Positions 55,001 to 62,317 of a stretch of DNA of 64,000 nucleotides are shown piece by piece. This DNA is from Hymenobacter sp. UV11 (lineage in GTDB: Bacteria; Bacteroidota; Bacteroidia; Cytophagales; Hymenobacteraceae). Under the pieces are notes generated by a model. That model made no database searches, had not been told where the DNA came from, and saw only the letters and a program-made list of their open reading frames with translations. The position numbers were made by a program, and so were the translations under genes. The stretch spans positions 310,001-374,000 of the forward strand of contig NZ_SRII01000006.1 of the NCBI RefSeq assembly GCF_004684095.1. The letters run 5' to 3'. How positions within the stretch are numbered: position 1 is the stretch's first letter; each line of letters starts with the position of its first letter.

Positions 55001-55460
55001 AGGCGTAATTGCCCTGGCCGGTATCGTGGTGAAAAACGGTATTCTGCTGGTCGAGTTCACCGATATGCTGCGTAGCCAGGGCATGAACCTGCACGACGCG
55101 CTCGTGACGGCCGGCCGCACCCGCCTCAACCCGGTTATCCTCACGGCCACGGCCGCCACGCTGGGCCTCATTCCGCTGGCCATTGGCCTGAACATCGACT
55201 TCTACGAGCTCTTCAACTCGGGGAACCCGCACTTCTTCCTGGGCGGCGAGTCGGTAGTATTCTGGGGTCCGCTGGCCTGGACGATAATTTTCGGGTTGAC
55301 GTTTGCAACCCTTATCACCCTGTTGGTAGTCCCGGTCATGTATCTCCTCAATGAGAAGCTGCTGGCCAAAGTAACCGGTCGCGACTACAACAACCGCCCC
55401 CCCAACGAGCTCGCCGACTACGAGGAAGTGGAAGCGGCCACGCCCGCAGTATTGGTCTAG
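52020..55460 (+). CDS. RND-family efflux transporter (inner-membrane pump)
   Basis: A 1146-residue proton-driven pump subunit of the AcrB/HAE1-like superfamily. It has 12 expected helices in the 1+5+1+5 plan and two large periplasmic loops. Asp405-Asp406 in GIVVDDAIVVIENTH of helix 4 are the proton-relay residues. The second half has VMTGVGVIALAGIVVKNGILLVEFTD, the conserved counterpart. A short insertion around residues 500-550 carries extra hydrophobic segments between the halves. Substrates cannot be told from sequence. It is the last gene of the operon. Confidence 0.95.
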   Translation: MQDIEKEFGPTSWSINNKTSIYIITLLLTIAGIFAYVKLGKEKFPDIVIPRIIVATVYPGTSPTDIENLVTRQLEKEIKSVNGVKKINSTSNQDYCIVDVEFNSGVDVQAAKQLIKDAVDKAATELPNDLPSAPLVKEVNISEQPIMYVNLSGNLPAAQLKKLADDFQDQIEALPEITRVDIVGALEQQVNVDVDLYKLQASQLSFTDIENAIARENITISGGSIDVGAQKRAVRVAGQYVNASDIANIQIKNLRGAPVRLGDIATVTDGFKDRESYARLDGQPSVALNVVKRQGENLLDASDKIHALVKNAELTAPKGLKITITGDSSNDTRNTLNDLINTIIIGFLLVTLILMFFMGTTNALFVGLSVPLSMFLAFIMLPLFGFSLNMIVLFAFLLALGIVVDDAIVVIENTHRLLHEHPNLSTAKAAKFAAGEVFIPVLAGTLTTVAPFVPLMFWPGIVGSFMYFLPVTLILTLGASLVVAFIMNPVFAVSFMEREEHLDRVETPKLTRNFLLGMGGLLLVAIGGYLAGSKFLGNLMVTVIALCFLDKYVFVYMIAAFQRSLLPRFQDGYARLVELAVGGSVWRQLGIVGGVLVLGVLSVMAVGARKPKVDFFPKGDPKFIYTYLRMPVGTRVEVTDSITRIIENRMYKVIGRNNPDVESVITNVAIGAGDPTEATAAGTSQSHLGKVGIAFKELADRKGQATHIYMDDIREAVKGIPGAEISVDQEASGPPQGKPVAIEVSGDDYPKLAALSKKVERYVDSLKIGGIEDLRSDLQDRNPEIGVSINRTRANREGISTAQIGSEVRTAIYGFEASKFKTPDDEYPIQVRYAKPYRDNVNAIVNAPLTFRDATGAVRQVPISAIADVTYGTTYGGIKRKDTHRLITISSNVLNGFTGPDVVANVTRALKSFPVPAGYTVKMGGAQEDQKETSDFLGVAAVGAIALIFLVLVTQFNSVSKPLIILTEIIFSIIGVMLGLAISGMNISIVMTGVGVIALAGIVVKNGILLVEFTDMLRSQGMNLHDALVTAGRTRLNPVILTATAATLGLIPLAIGLNIDFYELFNSGNPHFFLGGESVVFWGPLAWTIIFGLTFATLITLLVVPVMYLLNEKLLAKVTGRDYNNRPPNELADYEEVEAATPAVLV

Positions 55461-55473
55461 CGGCTTAGTGTAT

Positions 55474-55522
55474 TCGTCGGTTTCTTCCGGCCATCGGGCT
55501 GGCGGCCAGAAGAAACCGACGA
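55474..55522. repeat. Inverted repeat after the RND gene
   Basis: TCGTCGGTTTCTTCCGGCC (55474-55492) and GGCCAGAAGAAACCGACGA (55504-55522) pair with one mismatch around 11 bases. It lies just after the RND stop codon and could serve as an operon-end hairpin, though no T-run follows. Confidence 0.8.
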
Positions 55523-55576
55523 GACGCTACGTTCTTCGCACTCAAGCTACCTCACGCTCTTTTTTTTGCAAAATGC

Positions 55577-55837
55577 ATGTTTACTACTGTTTCTACTACC
55601 GCTCCCACTAAGGCTATTGAGCAGCAGGTGCTGCGCATCATCAGCAAGCGCAAGGCCATTAAGGCCGTCCGCCTGCGCCGCACCGCCAGCCTCAGCCGCG
55701 ACCTGCGCTTCGATACCGTCGACCTGGTCGATATCATCCTGGAGCTGGAACGCAGTTTCCACATCACCGTGCCCGATGAAGTGCCCTTCCACACAGTTGG
55801 CGACTTTGTCCGCTACGTCACGGCCCACGCAGCGTAA
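55577..55837 (+). CDS. Acyl-carrier-protein-like protein with Thr in place of the carrier Ser
   Basis: An 86-residue ACP-fold protein. The ungapped match of DLRFDTVDLVDIILELERSF (42-61) to the common ACP segment DLGFDSLDxVELVMALEEEF is clear, and helix III follows as VPDEVPFHTVGDFVRYV. The phosphopantetheine attachment triplet DSL is DTV (Asp46-Thr47-Val48), so normal 4'-phosphopantetheinylation on Ser is not possible, though Thr has a hydroxyl. The protein is also more basic at the N-terminus (ISKRKAIKAVRLRR) than typical ACPs. No fatty-acid or polyketide gene is adjacent. The stop codon is inside a long inverted repeat. Confidence 0.78.
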   Translation: MFTTVSTTAPTKAIEQQVLRIISKRKAIKAVRLRRTASLSRDLRFDTVDLVDIILELERSFHITVPDEVPFHTVGDFVRYVTAHAA

Positions 55838-56027
55838 TTGTCTGAACCGCGGATTCTTCGGATTTATCGGATTAGTCGGATTTCGGTGACGAGTATTAGC
55901 TATCCAGTTTAAATAGAAAAGGCTGCTCTCCCGAGCAGCCTTTTCTATTTTTTTAGGAATGATTGATGACCGTCCACAAAATCCGACTAATCCGATAAAT
56001 CCGAAGAATCCGCGGTTCAGACAATTA
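55835..56027. repeat. 49-bp perfect inverted repeat that includes both flanking stop codons
   Basis: Arms 55835-55883 and 55979-56027 are perfect 49-base inverted copies, each beginning TAATTGTCTGAACCGCGG. The first three bases of each arm are the TAA stop codons of the two convergent genes (ACP-like on plus, DUF1232 on minus). The 95-base centre carries an independent terminator (55917-55954). Confidence 0.95.
55917..55954 (+). terminator. Rho-independent terminator inside the 49-bp inverted repeat
   Basis: AAAAGGCTGCTC (55917-55928) and GAGCAGCCTTTT (55933-55944) form a perfect 12-bp stem with a TCCC loop, followed by CTATTTTTTT. It can work in both directions because of the A4 5' flank. 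Confidence 0.85.
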
Positions 56028-56738
56028 CCTGACGTTGCCGCCGGTAGCGGTCTGGCCGTTATTGGGGTGGCGCGAACCTTCGGTCGTGTTGGCGGGCGCG
56101 CTGCCGCGGTAGCTGGTATCGTGGCCCATGTCGGCGCCGGCCTCGTGCACGGGGCGAGTGGTTGAGCTAGTGGGCGAGCCCAAGCCAGCGTCGGTGGCCG
56201 ACTGGTCGGGGCTGTTCGAAGCGAGGGGTAGGGCGGTGGTACCGGCGCTCTTGGCCGACTGGTTGGTGGTGCTGGCCGAGCGGGTCTGCCACAGTTCCTC
56301 GTCCGAAACTACCGTCGTAGCCTTGGTCGTTTCCCACTCGTGAAACTTGTCCAGCTCGTGCTTGATAGACGTCGAAAACCACGCCACCAGAGCCATATCA
56401 TCAAGCAAGCCCACCACCGGAATGAAGTCGGGAATCAGGTCAATCGGCGACAGGAAATATATGAGCACCGCCACGGCCGCCACTACCGTAGTAGAAGGCA
56501 CGCCCGTGTACTCGCCCGAAGCGCTGAGCTTGATGAGGCGGAACAGGCTTTGCAGCGTTTCCCAGGCTTCGTGGGCCAGCGTGCCAATTTCCTTCTTCTC
56601 GCGAGCCTTATTGAAGGCATCCATCAGCAAGGTTTTGAGGCGGGTAGGCTGCTTGATATAGCTTTCGGCCGAGGCTAAAAACTTTTTGAAGAGGGCCGAG
56701 GCCGCGATGTCGGGGCCGGAGGTTTTAGAAGTAGCCAT
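56025..56738 (-). CDS. DUF1232 (YkvA-like) membrane protein
   Basis: A 237-residue protein with a central DUF1232 domain: AVLIYFLSPIDLIPDFIPVVGLLDD (split about 90-114) is the family hallmark, a short membrane-embedded hairpin with the PIDLIPDFIP turn. N-terminal helices rich in Lys precede it; the C-terminal 90 residues are low-complexity Ser/Thr/Ala/Asn and probably disordered. Function of the family is unknown. The stop codon is part of the 49-bp inverted repeat. Confidence 0.88.
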   Translation of the reverse strand: MATSKTSGPDIAASALFKKFLASAESYIKQPTRLKTLLMDAFNKAREKKEIGTLAHEAWETLQSLFRLIKLSASGEYTGVPSTTVVAAVAVLIYFLSPIDLIPDFIPVVGLLDDMALVAWFSTSIKHELDKFHEWETTKATTVVSDEELWQTRSASTTNQSAKSAGTTALPLASNSPDQSATDAGLGSPTSSTTRPVHEAGADMGHDTSYRGSAPANTTEGSRHPNNGQTATGGNVR

Positions 56739-56835
56739 GCGGAAAAAAGGGGGCGAAGGTAGCGCGGCGCAGCCGCAAATGTTTGGTAGTAGCTGTTTAC
56801 TGCATTCGCGGCCCGCAAGTTATATCAACCCAACA

Positions 56836-56869
56836 AAAACGGCTCCCAACGCGAACGCAGGGAGCCGTA
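56836..56869 (-). terminator. Rho-independent terminator of the NlpC/P60 gene
   Basis: Read on the minus strand, GTACGGCTCCC pairs with GGGAGCCGT around a 12-base loop and is followed by TTTTTG. It lies 39 bases after the stop codon. Confidence 0.8.
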
Positions 56870-56907
56870 CTAGACACTTGGTTAGCAGGCAGCTGCGCCG
56901 CCAGTTT

Positions 56908-57612
56908 TTATTCGGGGCGGGCACTGGCCGCGGCCGATAGCAGCTCGGCCGTTTCGGCGGGGGTAGCATCAGCTGAGAGCGACTCGGCACCCGCTACGCG
57001 GCCCGCGGCGTAAAAATTGTGCTGGTAATAGGCCTGGTGCAGCGAGCTCACCATTACGCCGCCGTTGCAGGCCGCGTGGGCAAACTTGCCATCCTTGAGG
57101 TAAATACCGACGTGGTAGATGGCACCCTTACCGTGGCGGAAGAACACCAGGTCGCCGGCCTTCATGTCCGTCTTAGCCACGCGCTGCACGGTCGAAAACA
57201 TGGAGCGAGAACTGCGCTTGAGGGTGATACCGTACACTTTCTTGAATACCTGCGTCACGAAGCCCGAGCAGTCGGTGCCGCGGCGCGAGTTGGCACCGTA
57301 GCTGTAGGGCGTGCCCAGCCAGTTGGTAATAGTTTGGAGCAGGCTCTGGTTTTCGGTGTGGGCCAGGTGCACGCCCAGCGTTTGGGCGTAGTAGCCGTAG
57401 GCCAGCGAATCGCGCGAGGCCGTTACGGTAGCCGGCTCGTCGCCAGTGGTGGGGGTAGCAGCCTTGGGGCCCAGCAAGCCATTAAGCAATGATGCCTCGG
57501 CGAGGGCCGGGGCCGAAGCACCAGCCGAAGCCAGGGCATCGGGTGTTTTATCGAAGCAAAAGGAAAGCGCCAGGGAAGCAGCGGCGAGGCAAGATAGCAG
57601 GATGTTCTTCAT
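56908..57612 (-). CDS. Secreted NlpC/P60 peptidoglycan endopeptidase
   Basis: A 234-residue exported protein; the N-terminal 30 residues form a signal peptide, possibly lipoprotein-like (LALSFCFDK near 15-23). A Ser/Ala/Pro-rich segment is followed by the NlpC/P60 catalytic domain from about residue 92: Cys115 (GTDCSGFV), His167 (AIYHVGIYL) and His179 (KFAHAACNGG), the usual Cys-His-His arrangement. Such enzymes cut the stem peptide of peptidoglycan. It has a terminator of its own and is probably monocistronic. Confidence 0.93.
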   Translation of the reverse strand: MKNILLSCLAAASLALSFCFDKTPDALASAGASAPALAEASLLNGLLGPKAATPTTGDEPATVTASRDSLAYGYYAQTLGVHLAHTENQSLLQTITNWLGTPYSYGANSRRGTDCSGFVTQVFKKVYGITLKRSSRSMFSTVQRVAKTDMKAGDLVFFRHGKGAIYHVGIYLKDGKFAHAACNGGVMVSSLHQAYYQHNFYAAGRVAGAESLSADATPAETAELLSAAASARPE

Positions 57613-57929
57613 TGTCCGTCGTTGGGAGGAGCACCGGCAGCGCCCTAAAGCTGGCCGCCGGGTAGCAAAAAGTGGGGTAGTCTGTTGCGCTAGGCAGGAC
57701 TGCGTGAGCAGCGGGGATTAAGAGTTGATGAGCCTTGACAACTACCTTTTTAAGGAAATTTTATAGGGTAGTGGCCAGCCAAAGCTAAGCACTAAAATTC
57801 TAAAGGTGACGCACTTTTCTTAAAAAAACTATACGATTATTAGTAAAATACAGTATTAAGAGTGAAAATAACCAAACTTTGTTGCAACCATCGCTATTCC
57901 GTTAGCGTAGCAAGCCCGAATTATATACC
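57613..57929. other. Gene-free, AT-rich intergenic stretch
   Basis: About 317 bases between the divergent NlpC/P60 and HExxH genes. The part from 57720 to 57900 is AT-rich. AACTTTGTTG near 57873 contains a TTTG but no well-spaced TAnnTTTG follows. I see no gene or clear structured element. Confidence 0.4.
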
Positions 57930-58295
57930 ATGACTTCTCCCAAGACTTTCGTTAATTCCCCGCTGGCGCGAGTGGCCCGGCTGGTGCTCGGCGGCAATGC
58001 CCGCGTGGCCATGGTGCTGGGCCAGACCGTACACCTGAGCGGCGCCACCCGCGCCGAGTTTCTGGCCGACCCCGAGTGGGTAGCGCACGAGGAAGTGCAC
58101 CTGCACCAGGTGCGCGAACTGGGCCTACCCCGCTTCTTGTGGCAATACCTCATCGAGTCGGCGCGGGTGGGCTACTACCAGAACAAATTCGAGGTAGAGG
58201 CACGCGAAGAAGCCCAGCGCCAGATGCTGGCGCGGGCTAGTGGGCTGAGTGCGCAGTTGAGTCCTGTGAGGGGAAAAGACTCGCTTCTGAGTTAA
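57930..58295 (+). CDS. Small HExxH metalloprotease-like protein
   Basis: A 121-residue protein with HEEVHLHQ (His53-Glu54-x-x-His57) in an amphipathic helix and a later acidic helix (NKFEVEAREEA, Glu88/Glu90) that could give the third zinc ligand. This is a minimal gluzincin-like core, similar in plan to DUF4157 proteins. No signal peptide is evident, and there is no room for a full protease domain, so it may be a toxin-, immunity- or fold-related remnant. Neighbours do not suggest a role. Confidence 0.72.
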   Translation: MTSPKTFVNSPLARVARLVLGGNARVAMVLGQTVHLSGATRAEFLADPEWVAHEEVHLHQVRELGLPRFLWQYLIESARVGYYQNKFEVEAREEAQRQMLARASGLSAQLSPVRGKDSLLS

Positions 58296-58336
58296 GAATT
58301 GAATAGAAAAAGGACGCTACTATTTCAGTAGCAAGC

Positions 58337-59068
58337 TTACAGCTGCGCCAGTCGCCCACCATCCACAGTCATGGTCGAGCCGTTGATGAAGTTGGCCTCG
58401 TCGGAGGCCAGGAAGCAGATGGTGGCGGCCAGCTCCTCGGGTGTACCAATCTGACCCGTAATGACTTCGGTACCGTCCATCACGTTGGGGTTGCTGCGGA
58501 GCATGGGCGTTTCGACGGCGCCGGGCGCCACGGCGTTGATGCGGGCCTGGGTGTAGGGCACCTCCAGGCTGAGGCCGCGCACGAAGGCTTCGAGGCCGCC
58601 CTTGCTGGTGGCGTAGGGCGCCACGTTGGGCGTGCTCTGGAAGGCGTGTACCGAGCTGATGGCCACCACGGCCCCGCCCTTCATGTGCGGCACGCAGAGC
58701 TGACAGAGGCGGAACAGCGCCCGCAGGTTCACGTTCATCACGCGGTCCCAGTCGGCGGGGTCCAGGTCCAGGATGGGCGTGAAGGTCATCATGGCCGCAT
58801 CGCTAATCAGGATGTCGATGCGTTGGTAGAGCGCCAGGGTAGTTTCGACGGCGTGCACCAGGTCGGCGTCGTGGCCCACGTCGGTTTTGATAAACAACGC
58901 TTCGCTACCCCCCGCTTTTATCTCGGCCTCCACGGCATGGCCGGCTTTTACCTCGCGGCCCAGGCAGATAACGGTGGCGCCCTCGCGGCCCAGGCGCACG
59001 GCCGTGGCCCGGCCAATGCCAGAGGTAGCACCGGTAACTAAGCAAATTTTATTCTGAAAGCGAAACAT
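58337..59068 (-). CDS. Short-chain dehydrogenase/reductase
   Basis: A 243-residue classical SDR. The NAD(P) motif is TGATSGIG (12-19); Ser139, Tyr152 and Lys156 (PYATSKGG) form the catalytic set, with NVNLRALF as the Asn-containing helix. The usual NNAG motif is changed to ISDAAM (88-93), a modest variation. The C-terminus DGGRLAQL is typical of FabG-like and sugar-alcohol dehydrogenases. Start ATG at 59068 gives the standard length. Substrate unknown. Confidence 0.9.
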   Translation of the reverse strand: MFRFQNKICLVTGATSGIGRATAVRLGREGATVICLGREVKAGHAVEAEIKAGGSEALFIKTDVGHDADLVHAVETTLALYQRIDILISDAAMMTFTPILDLDPADWDRVMNVNLRALFRLCQLCVPHMKGGAVVAISSVHAFQSTPNVAPYATSKGGLEAFVRGLSLEVPYTQARINAVAPGAVETPMLRSNPNVMDGTEVITGQIGTPEELAATICFLASDEANFINGSTMTVDGGRLAQL

Positions 59069-59203
59069 AAAGAATACGATAAGGAGCAGATTACGCATGG
59101 GAAACGGGCAGCGCGGGCAGTTGTTTGCGCAAGAGCCTGGGAAGCGCATCGCAACGGCAGCCGATGAGCAGCCGATGAAGCCAGCGCGTCGTATAGCGGA
59201 GCC

Positions 59204-59941
59204 ATGACTGTGAATTGCCTAGCCTTGCTCGCTGCCGACATTATGCCTTTTGACTGGCAGCGCCTGTTTATTTCAGACCAGGCACCGACGAGCTTTTTGT
59301 GGGAAGTGCTGGTGCGCAGCCTTTTCGCTTTTGGGCTCACTATGGGGGCCTTGCGCATCTCGGGCAAGCGCGGGGTGCGGCAGCTTTCCCTGCTCGAATT
59401 TGGCCTGATACTGGTGCTCGGCTCGGCGGCGGGCGATGCCGCTTTCTACCCCGATGTGCCGCTGCTACACGTGGTGGTCGTTTTTGCAGTGGTAATGGCG
59501 CTGTATGTGCTGCTCAACTACCTTATTGACCGGTATTCCCGCATTGAGCGGCTATTTGAAGGCAAGCCCGAGCTGATAATAGTGGAGGGCGAGATTGACC
59601 TGGCGGCTTTCCGGTCGGCCAGCCTCACGGCGCAGGAATTATTTGGGCAGCTGCGCCAGTACCAAATCGAGCACCTGGGCCAGGTGCGTCGCCTGTATCT
59701 GGAGGCCACGGGCGAGGTGAGCGTGTATTTTTTTGAGCCGCAGCACGAGCGTCCCGGCCTACCCATCTGGCCTGAGGTGTATCACCGGCCCCTTTTTCAC
59801 CTGCCCGAGGCTGGCGCCTACGCCTGCCACACCTGCGCCGCTGTACGCGACCTGCCCGCTGGCCCCGCGCCGGCCCACTGCCCCCGCTGCCAGCAGCCCG
59901 ATGGCTGGCTGCCGGCCTGCCCTACCCCCCGCCAGGCGTGA
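59204..59941 (+). CDS. DUF421 (YetF-like) membrane protein with C-terminal zinc ribbon
   Basis: A 245-residue protein with three N-terminal helices (about 32-50, 62-80, 88-108) and a DUF421 soluble domain (from 120). The characteristic RISGKRGVRQLSLLEFGLIL region follows the first helix. The C-terminus adds two CxxC pairs (Cys208/Cys211, Cys226/Cys229), a zinc-ribbon-like tail seen in only part of the family. DUF421 proteins have been linked to spore/membrane roles in Bacillus, but function in Bacteroidota is unknown. A later ATG at 59243 is also possible. Confidence 0.85.
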   Translation: MTVNCLALLAADIMPFDWQRLFISDQAPTSFLWEVLVRSLFAFGLTMGALRISGKRGVRQLSLLEFGLILVLGSAAGDAAFYPDVPLLHVVVVFAVVMALYVLLNYLIDRYSRIERLFEGKPELIIVEGEIDLAAFRSASLTAQELFGQLRQYQIEHLGQVRRLYLEATGEVSVYFFEPQHERPGLPIWPEVYHRPLFHLPEAGAYACHTCAAVRDLPAGPAPAHCPRCQQPDGWLPACPTPRQA

Positions 59942-60030
59942 GGGCGCAACCCGGTGGGCACTCCTTACGAATACCCACTATGCAGCGGCTCACGGGCTAG
60001 CTGCGCCCCACTCACTTAGCTTCTTTTCCT

Positions 60031-60753
60031 ATGAACCCCACAAGCAACGCGCCGAGCGGCTCGCACGGCAACTCTACTGCTCCCGGCAACCCTAAACTCG
60101 ACGCTCCCCTGGCCAAAACCGAGCCTACCTCGGGCCCCGCCGGCTCGTCGTATGACGACTATAAGCAGAAATCCAGTGATGGCATTCAGGCCATTCTGGA
60201 CAGTGGCAAGCAAGGCTGGCAAGAAGGCCGGGAGTGGCTGGCCAGCAGCGACATGGGCGAAAAAGCCAAAGAGCTGCCCCAGAAAGCCAAAGACCTGGGC
60301 AACCAGGCCTTATCGAAATTCAACGACTTGTCTACCACCCAGAAACTAGTGGGCGTGGGCCTGCTCACGGCGGGCATCGCCTTTTTGGCTACCCGCGGCA
60401 AAAAGCGCAAGGACGACGGCGAGTATCGCCTCAAGGACCGCCGCTCGCCCTTCGCCAAAAAGTCCAAGGAAAGCGATAAAGACCGCGGGCCGCGCGCGCA
60501 GCAGCGCCCCTGGGGCAGCAGCCGCTACGGCTCGTCGTCGGCGCCCGCCAGCGCTGGCAAAGGCCGCGTGATGGCCGGCAGTGGCCCCAAGAAGGAGCAC
60601 CCCGACCACCAGCGCGACCACGGCCAGCGCCCTACCCCCCCCGCCGGTGGCCAGCGCCGCGACCAGGGCCCGGCCTCGGGCAGCCGCTACGACGCCAGCA
60701 AGTCGGGTAGCCAAAACCCCAATAACCTCGACCAGCTCAACAGCGCGTTTTAA
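60031..60753 (+). CDS. Hypothetical protein with one membrane helix and disordered, basic tail
   Basis: A 240-residue protein that I cannot assign to a family. The N-terminal 40 residues are Ser/Pro/Asn-rich; the middle (45-105) is a helical region rich in Lys, Glu and Gln (GWQEGREWL, EKAKELPQKAKDLGNQAL), reminiscent of YtxH- or CsbD-like stress proteins. One hydrophobic segment (LVGVGLLTAGIAFLA near 106-120) ends in RGKKRK. The remainder is low-complexity, highly basic and Gly/Ser/Arg/Gln-rich. It could bind nucleic acid or envelope polymers. GC-rich codon use is normal for the region. Confidence 0.7.
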   Translation: MNPTSNAPSGSHGNSTAPGNPKLDAPLAKTEPTSGPAGSSYDDYKQKSSDGIQAILDSGKQGWQEGREWLASSDMGEKAKELPQKAKDLGNQALSKFNDLSTTQKLVGVGLLTAGIAFLATRGKKRKDDGEYRLKDRRSPFAKKSKESDKDRGPRAQQRPWGSSRYGSSSAPASAGKGRVMAGSGPKKEHPDHQRDHGQRPTPPAGGQRRDQGPASGSRYDASKSGSQNPNNLDQLNSAF

Positions 60754-60754
60754 A

Positions 60755-60849
60755 GAGTTATGCGTTAAAAATGATGCGTTATGAGTTGATGGTTAGCGTA
60801 GTATTCTTACTGCTAAAACTCATAACGTATCATTCATAACTGATAACTC
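60755..60849. repeat. Imperfect AT-rich inverted repeat
   Basis: Arms at 60755-60787 and 60817-60849 pair at roughly four-fifths of positions; the best-conserved parts are the arm ends (GAGTTAT and CGTTATGAGTT). It fills the gap after the hypothetical gene. Confidence 0.75.
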
Positions 60850-60888
60850 CCCAAAAGGGCCGGCTGCACCAGCAGCTGGCCCTTTTGG
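60850..60888. terminator. Hairpin upstream of the PlsC gene
   Basis: CCAAAAGGGCC and GGCCCTTTTGG form a perfect 11-bp stem with a further internal GCTG/CAGC pairing. There is a T4 in the stem but no downstream T-run. It directly follows the AT-rich inverted repeat and probably terminates transcripts of the upstream gene. Confidence 0.65.
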
Positions 60889-60906
60889 CGTAAACTTGCC
60901 GCACCT

Positions 60907-62262
60907 ATGCTCTTTTACACCGTTATGAAGCCCGTGGTGCGCCTGGGGTTGCGCATATTTTTCCGGCGCCTCGAAGTGCGCCACCGCGAGCGCCTGCGCG
61001 TGCCGGGCCCGCTGATGCTGTGCAGCAACCATCCCAACACCCTGATGGACCCGCTCGTGACGGCCGTGCAGCGCCACCAGCCCATCGCGTTTCTGGCCAA
61101 GAGCACGTTTTTTAAGAATCCTATTCTGGGCGCCATCATGCGCTCGGGCAACTGCATTCCCATCTACCGGCGGCAGGATGTGGAGGGCAGCGCCAACGCC
61201 CCTACCCCTGCCCAGCTGGCCGCCAGCAACGAGGCCAGCTTCGGGCGCTGCTACGACTACCTGGAGCGCGGCGGCACGGTCATGATTTTTCCGGAAGGCA
61301 CCAGCGTGAGCGAGCGCCGGCTGCGGCCGCTCAAAACCGGCGCGGCGCGCATTGCGCTGGGCACCGAGGCGCGGCACGATTTCAAGCTGGGCCTGCAGCT
61401 GGTGTGCGTAGGCACCAATTACTTCGACCCCAGCCACTTCCGGTCCGATGTGCTGCTCAACGTGGCCCCACCCATTGAAGTAGCCGCCTATGCCGAGCGC
61501 TACCGCCAGGACCCCGACGCGGCCGCCGACGAGCTGACCGAAGAGATACGCAAGCGCCTCACGCGCCGCCTCGTTATCAGCCGCGATGCCGAAGACGACC
61601 AGCTGGCCCAGCAGGTAGAGCGCACCTTCGGCGACCACCTCAACCCCAACGACGACCCCACTACCCTCTACGACAACTTCGAGCTCAGCCGCACGCTGCT
61701 CGATGCCGTAGCCTGGTTTGAGCAGCACGACCCCGGCCGCCTGGCGGCGCTACGCGAGGCGCTGGGCACGTATCTAGCTGATTTAGAAAATAATAAGCTC
61801 GACGACGACGCCCTCGACCAAAGCCAGCGCCCCGGCACCCGGCTAGCCGACTACCTCAACCTGGTACTGGGCTTCCCGGTGTGGCTGTATGGCTTGCTGA
61901 CCAACTATTTACCCTACAAGCTGCCCGCCGAAGTGGCCCACCGCGCCACCAAAGAAACGGAGTTCATTGCGGCCATTATGCTGGGGGTAGGGATGGTCAC
62001 GTTTCCGCTGGCCTACGCCCTGGAGGCGGCCGCCGTGCAGCACTGGCTCACGCACGACTGGCGCCTTACCCTCCTGTTTGTCATTAGCTTACCGCTGGCC
62101 GGCTTCTACGCCCTGGGCTACTGGCAAACGCTGAGCGCCCGCCTCAAGCGCCTGCGGGTGCGGCGGCTGCCGGGCAGCACGCTGGCTGCGCTGCAAGCAC
62201 GGCGCGCCACCGTGCTGCGCCTGCTCGATGAGGCGCGGGCCGCTTATAGGCGTGTAGGGTAA
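60907..62262 (+). CDS. PlsC-domain glycerophosphate acyltransferase-like protein
   Basis: A 451-residue acyltransferase. The active-site motif reads NHPNTLMDPL (His42 to Asp48), a five-residue spacing instead of the common H-x4-D, as seen in a long GPAT-like subgroup in Bacteroidota. Motif III is MIFPEGTS (Glu130). The C-terminal half has at least two hydrophobic helices (YGLLTNYLPYKL, and LLFVISLPLAGFYALGY) and helical linkers. It probably acylates glycerol-3-phosphate or lysophosphatidate. The last codons (CGT GTA GGG TAA) are within a GTGTAGGGTAAGC repeat. Confidence 0.88.
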   Translation: MLFYTVMKPVVRLGLRIFFRRLEVRHRERLRVPGPLMLCSNHPNTLMDPLVTAVQRHQPIAFLAKSTFFKNPILGAIMRSGNCIPIYRRQDVEGSANAPTPAQLAASNEASFGRCYDYLERGGTVMIFPEGTSVSERRLRPLKTGAARIALGTEARHDFKLGLQLVCVGTNYFDPSHFRSDVLLNVAPPIEVAAYAERYRQDPDAAADELTEEIRKRLTRRLVISRDAEDDQLAQQVERTFGDHLNPNDDPTTLYDNFELSRTLLDAVAWFEQHDPGRLAALREALGTYLADLENNKLDDDALDQSQRPGTRLADYLNLVLGFPVWLYGLLTNYLPYKLPAEVAHRATKETEFIAAIMLGVGMVTFPLAYALEAAAVQHWLTHDWRLTLLFVISLPLAGFYALGYWQTLSARLKRLRVRRLPGSTLAALQARRATVLRLLDEARAAYRRVG

Positions 62263-62313
62263 GCTTCAGCTTGCCGTCGTTCGGCCGGTGGCAAGCTAAA
62301 GCTTACCCTACAC
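62252..62313. repeat. Inverted repeat, GTGTAGGGTAAGC family (copy 3)
   Basis: Arms 62252-62275 and 62290-62313 are 24-base inverted copies with one mismatch and a 14-base loop. The left arm encodes the last residues and TAA stop (62260-62262) of the PlsC gene; the right arm ends 4 bases from the stop codon of the REC-TrxR-like gene. Confidence 0.9.
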
Positions 62314-62317
62314 GCTG

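Noticed and set aside
53715..55232. 505-residue minus-strand frame antisense to the RND gene
   Set aside because: High-GC shadow frame; the RND gene is complete and shows conserved residues throughout.
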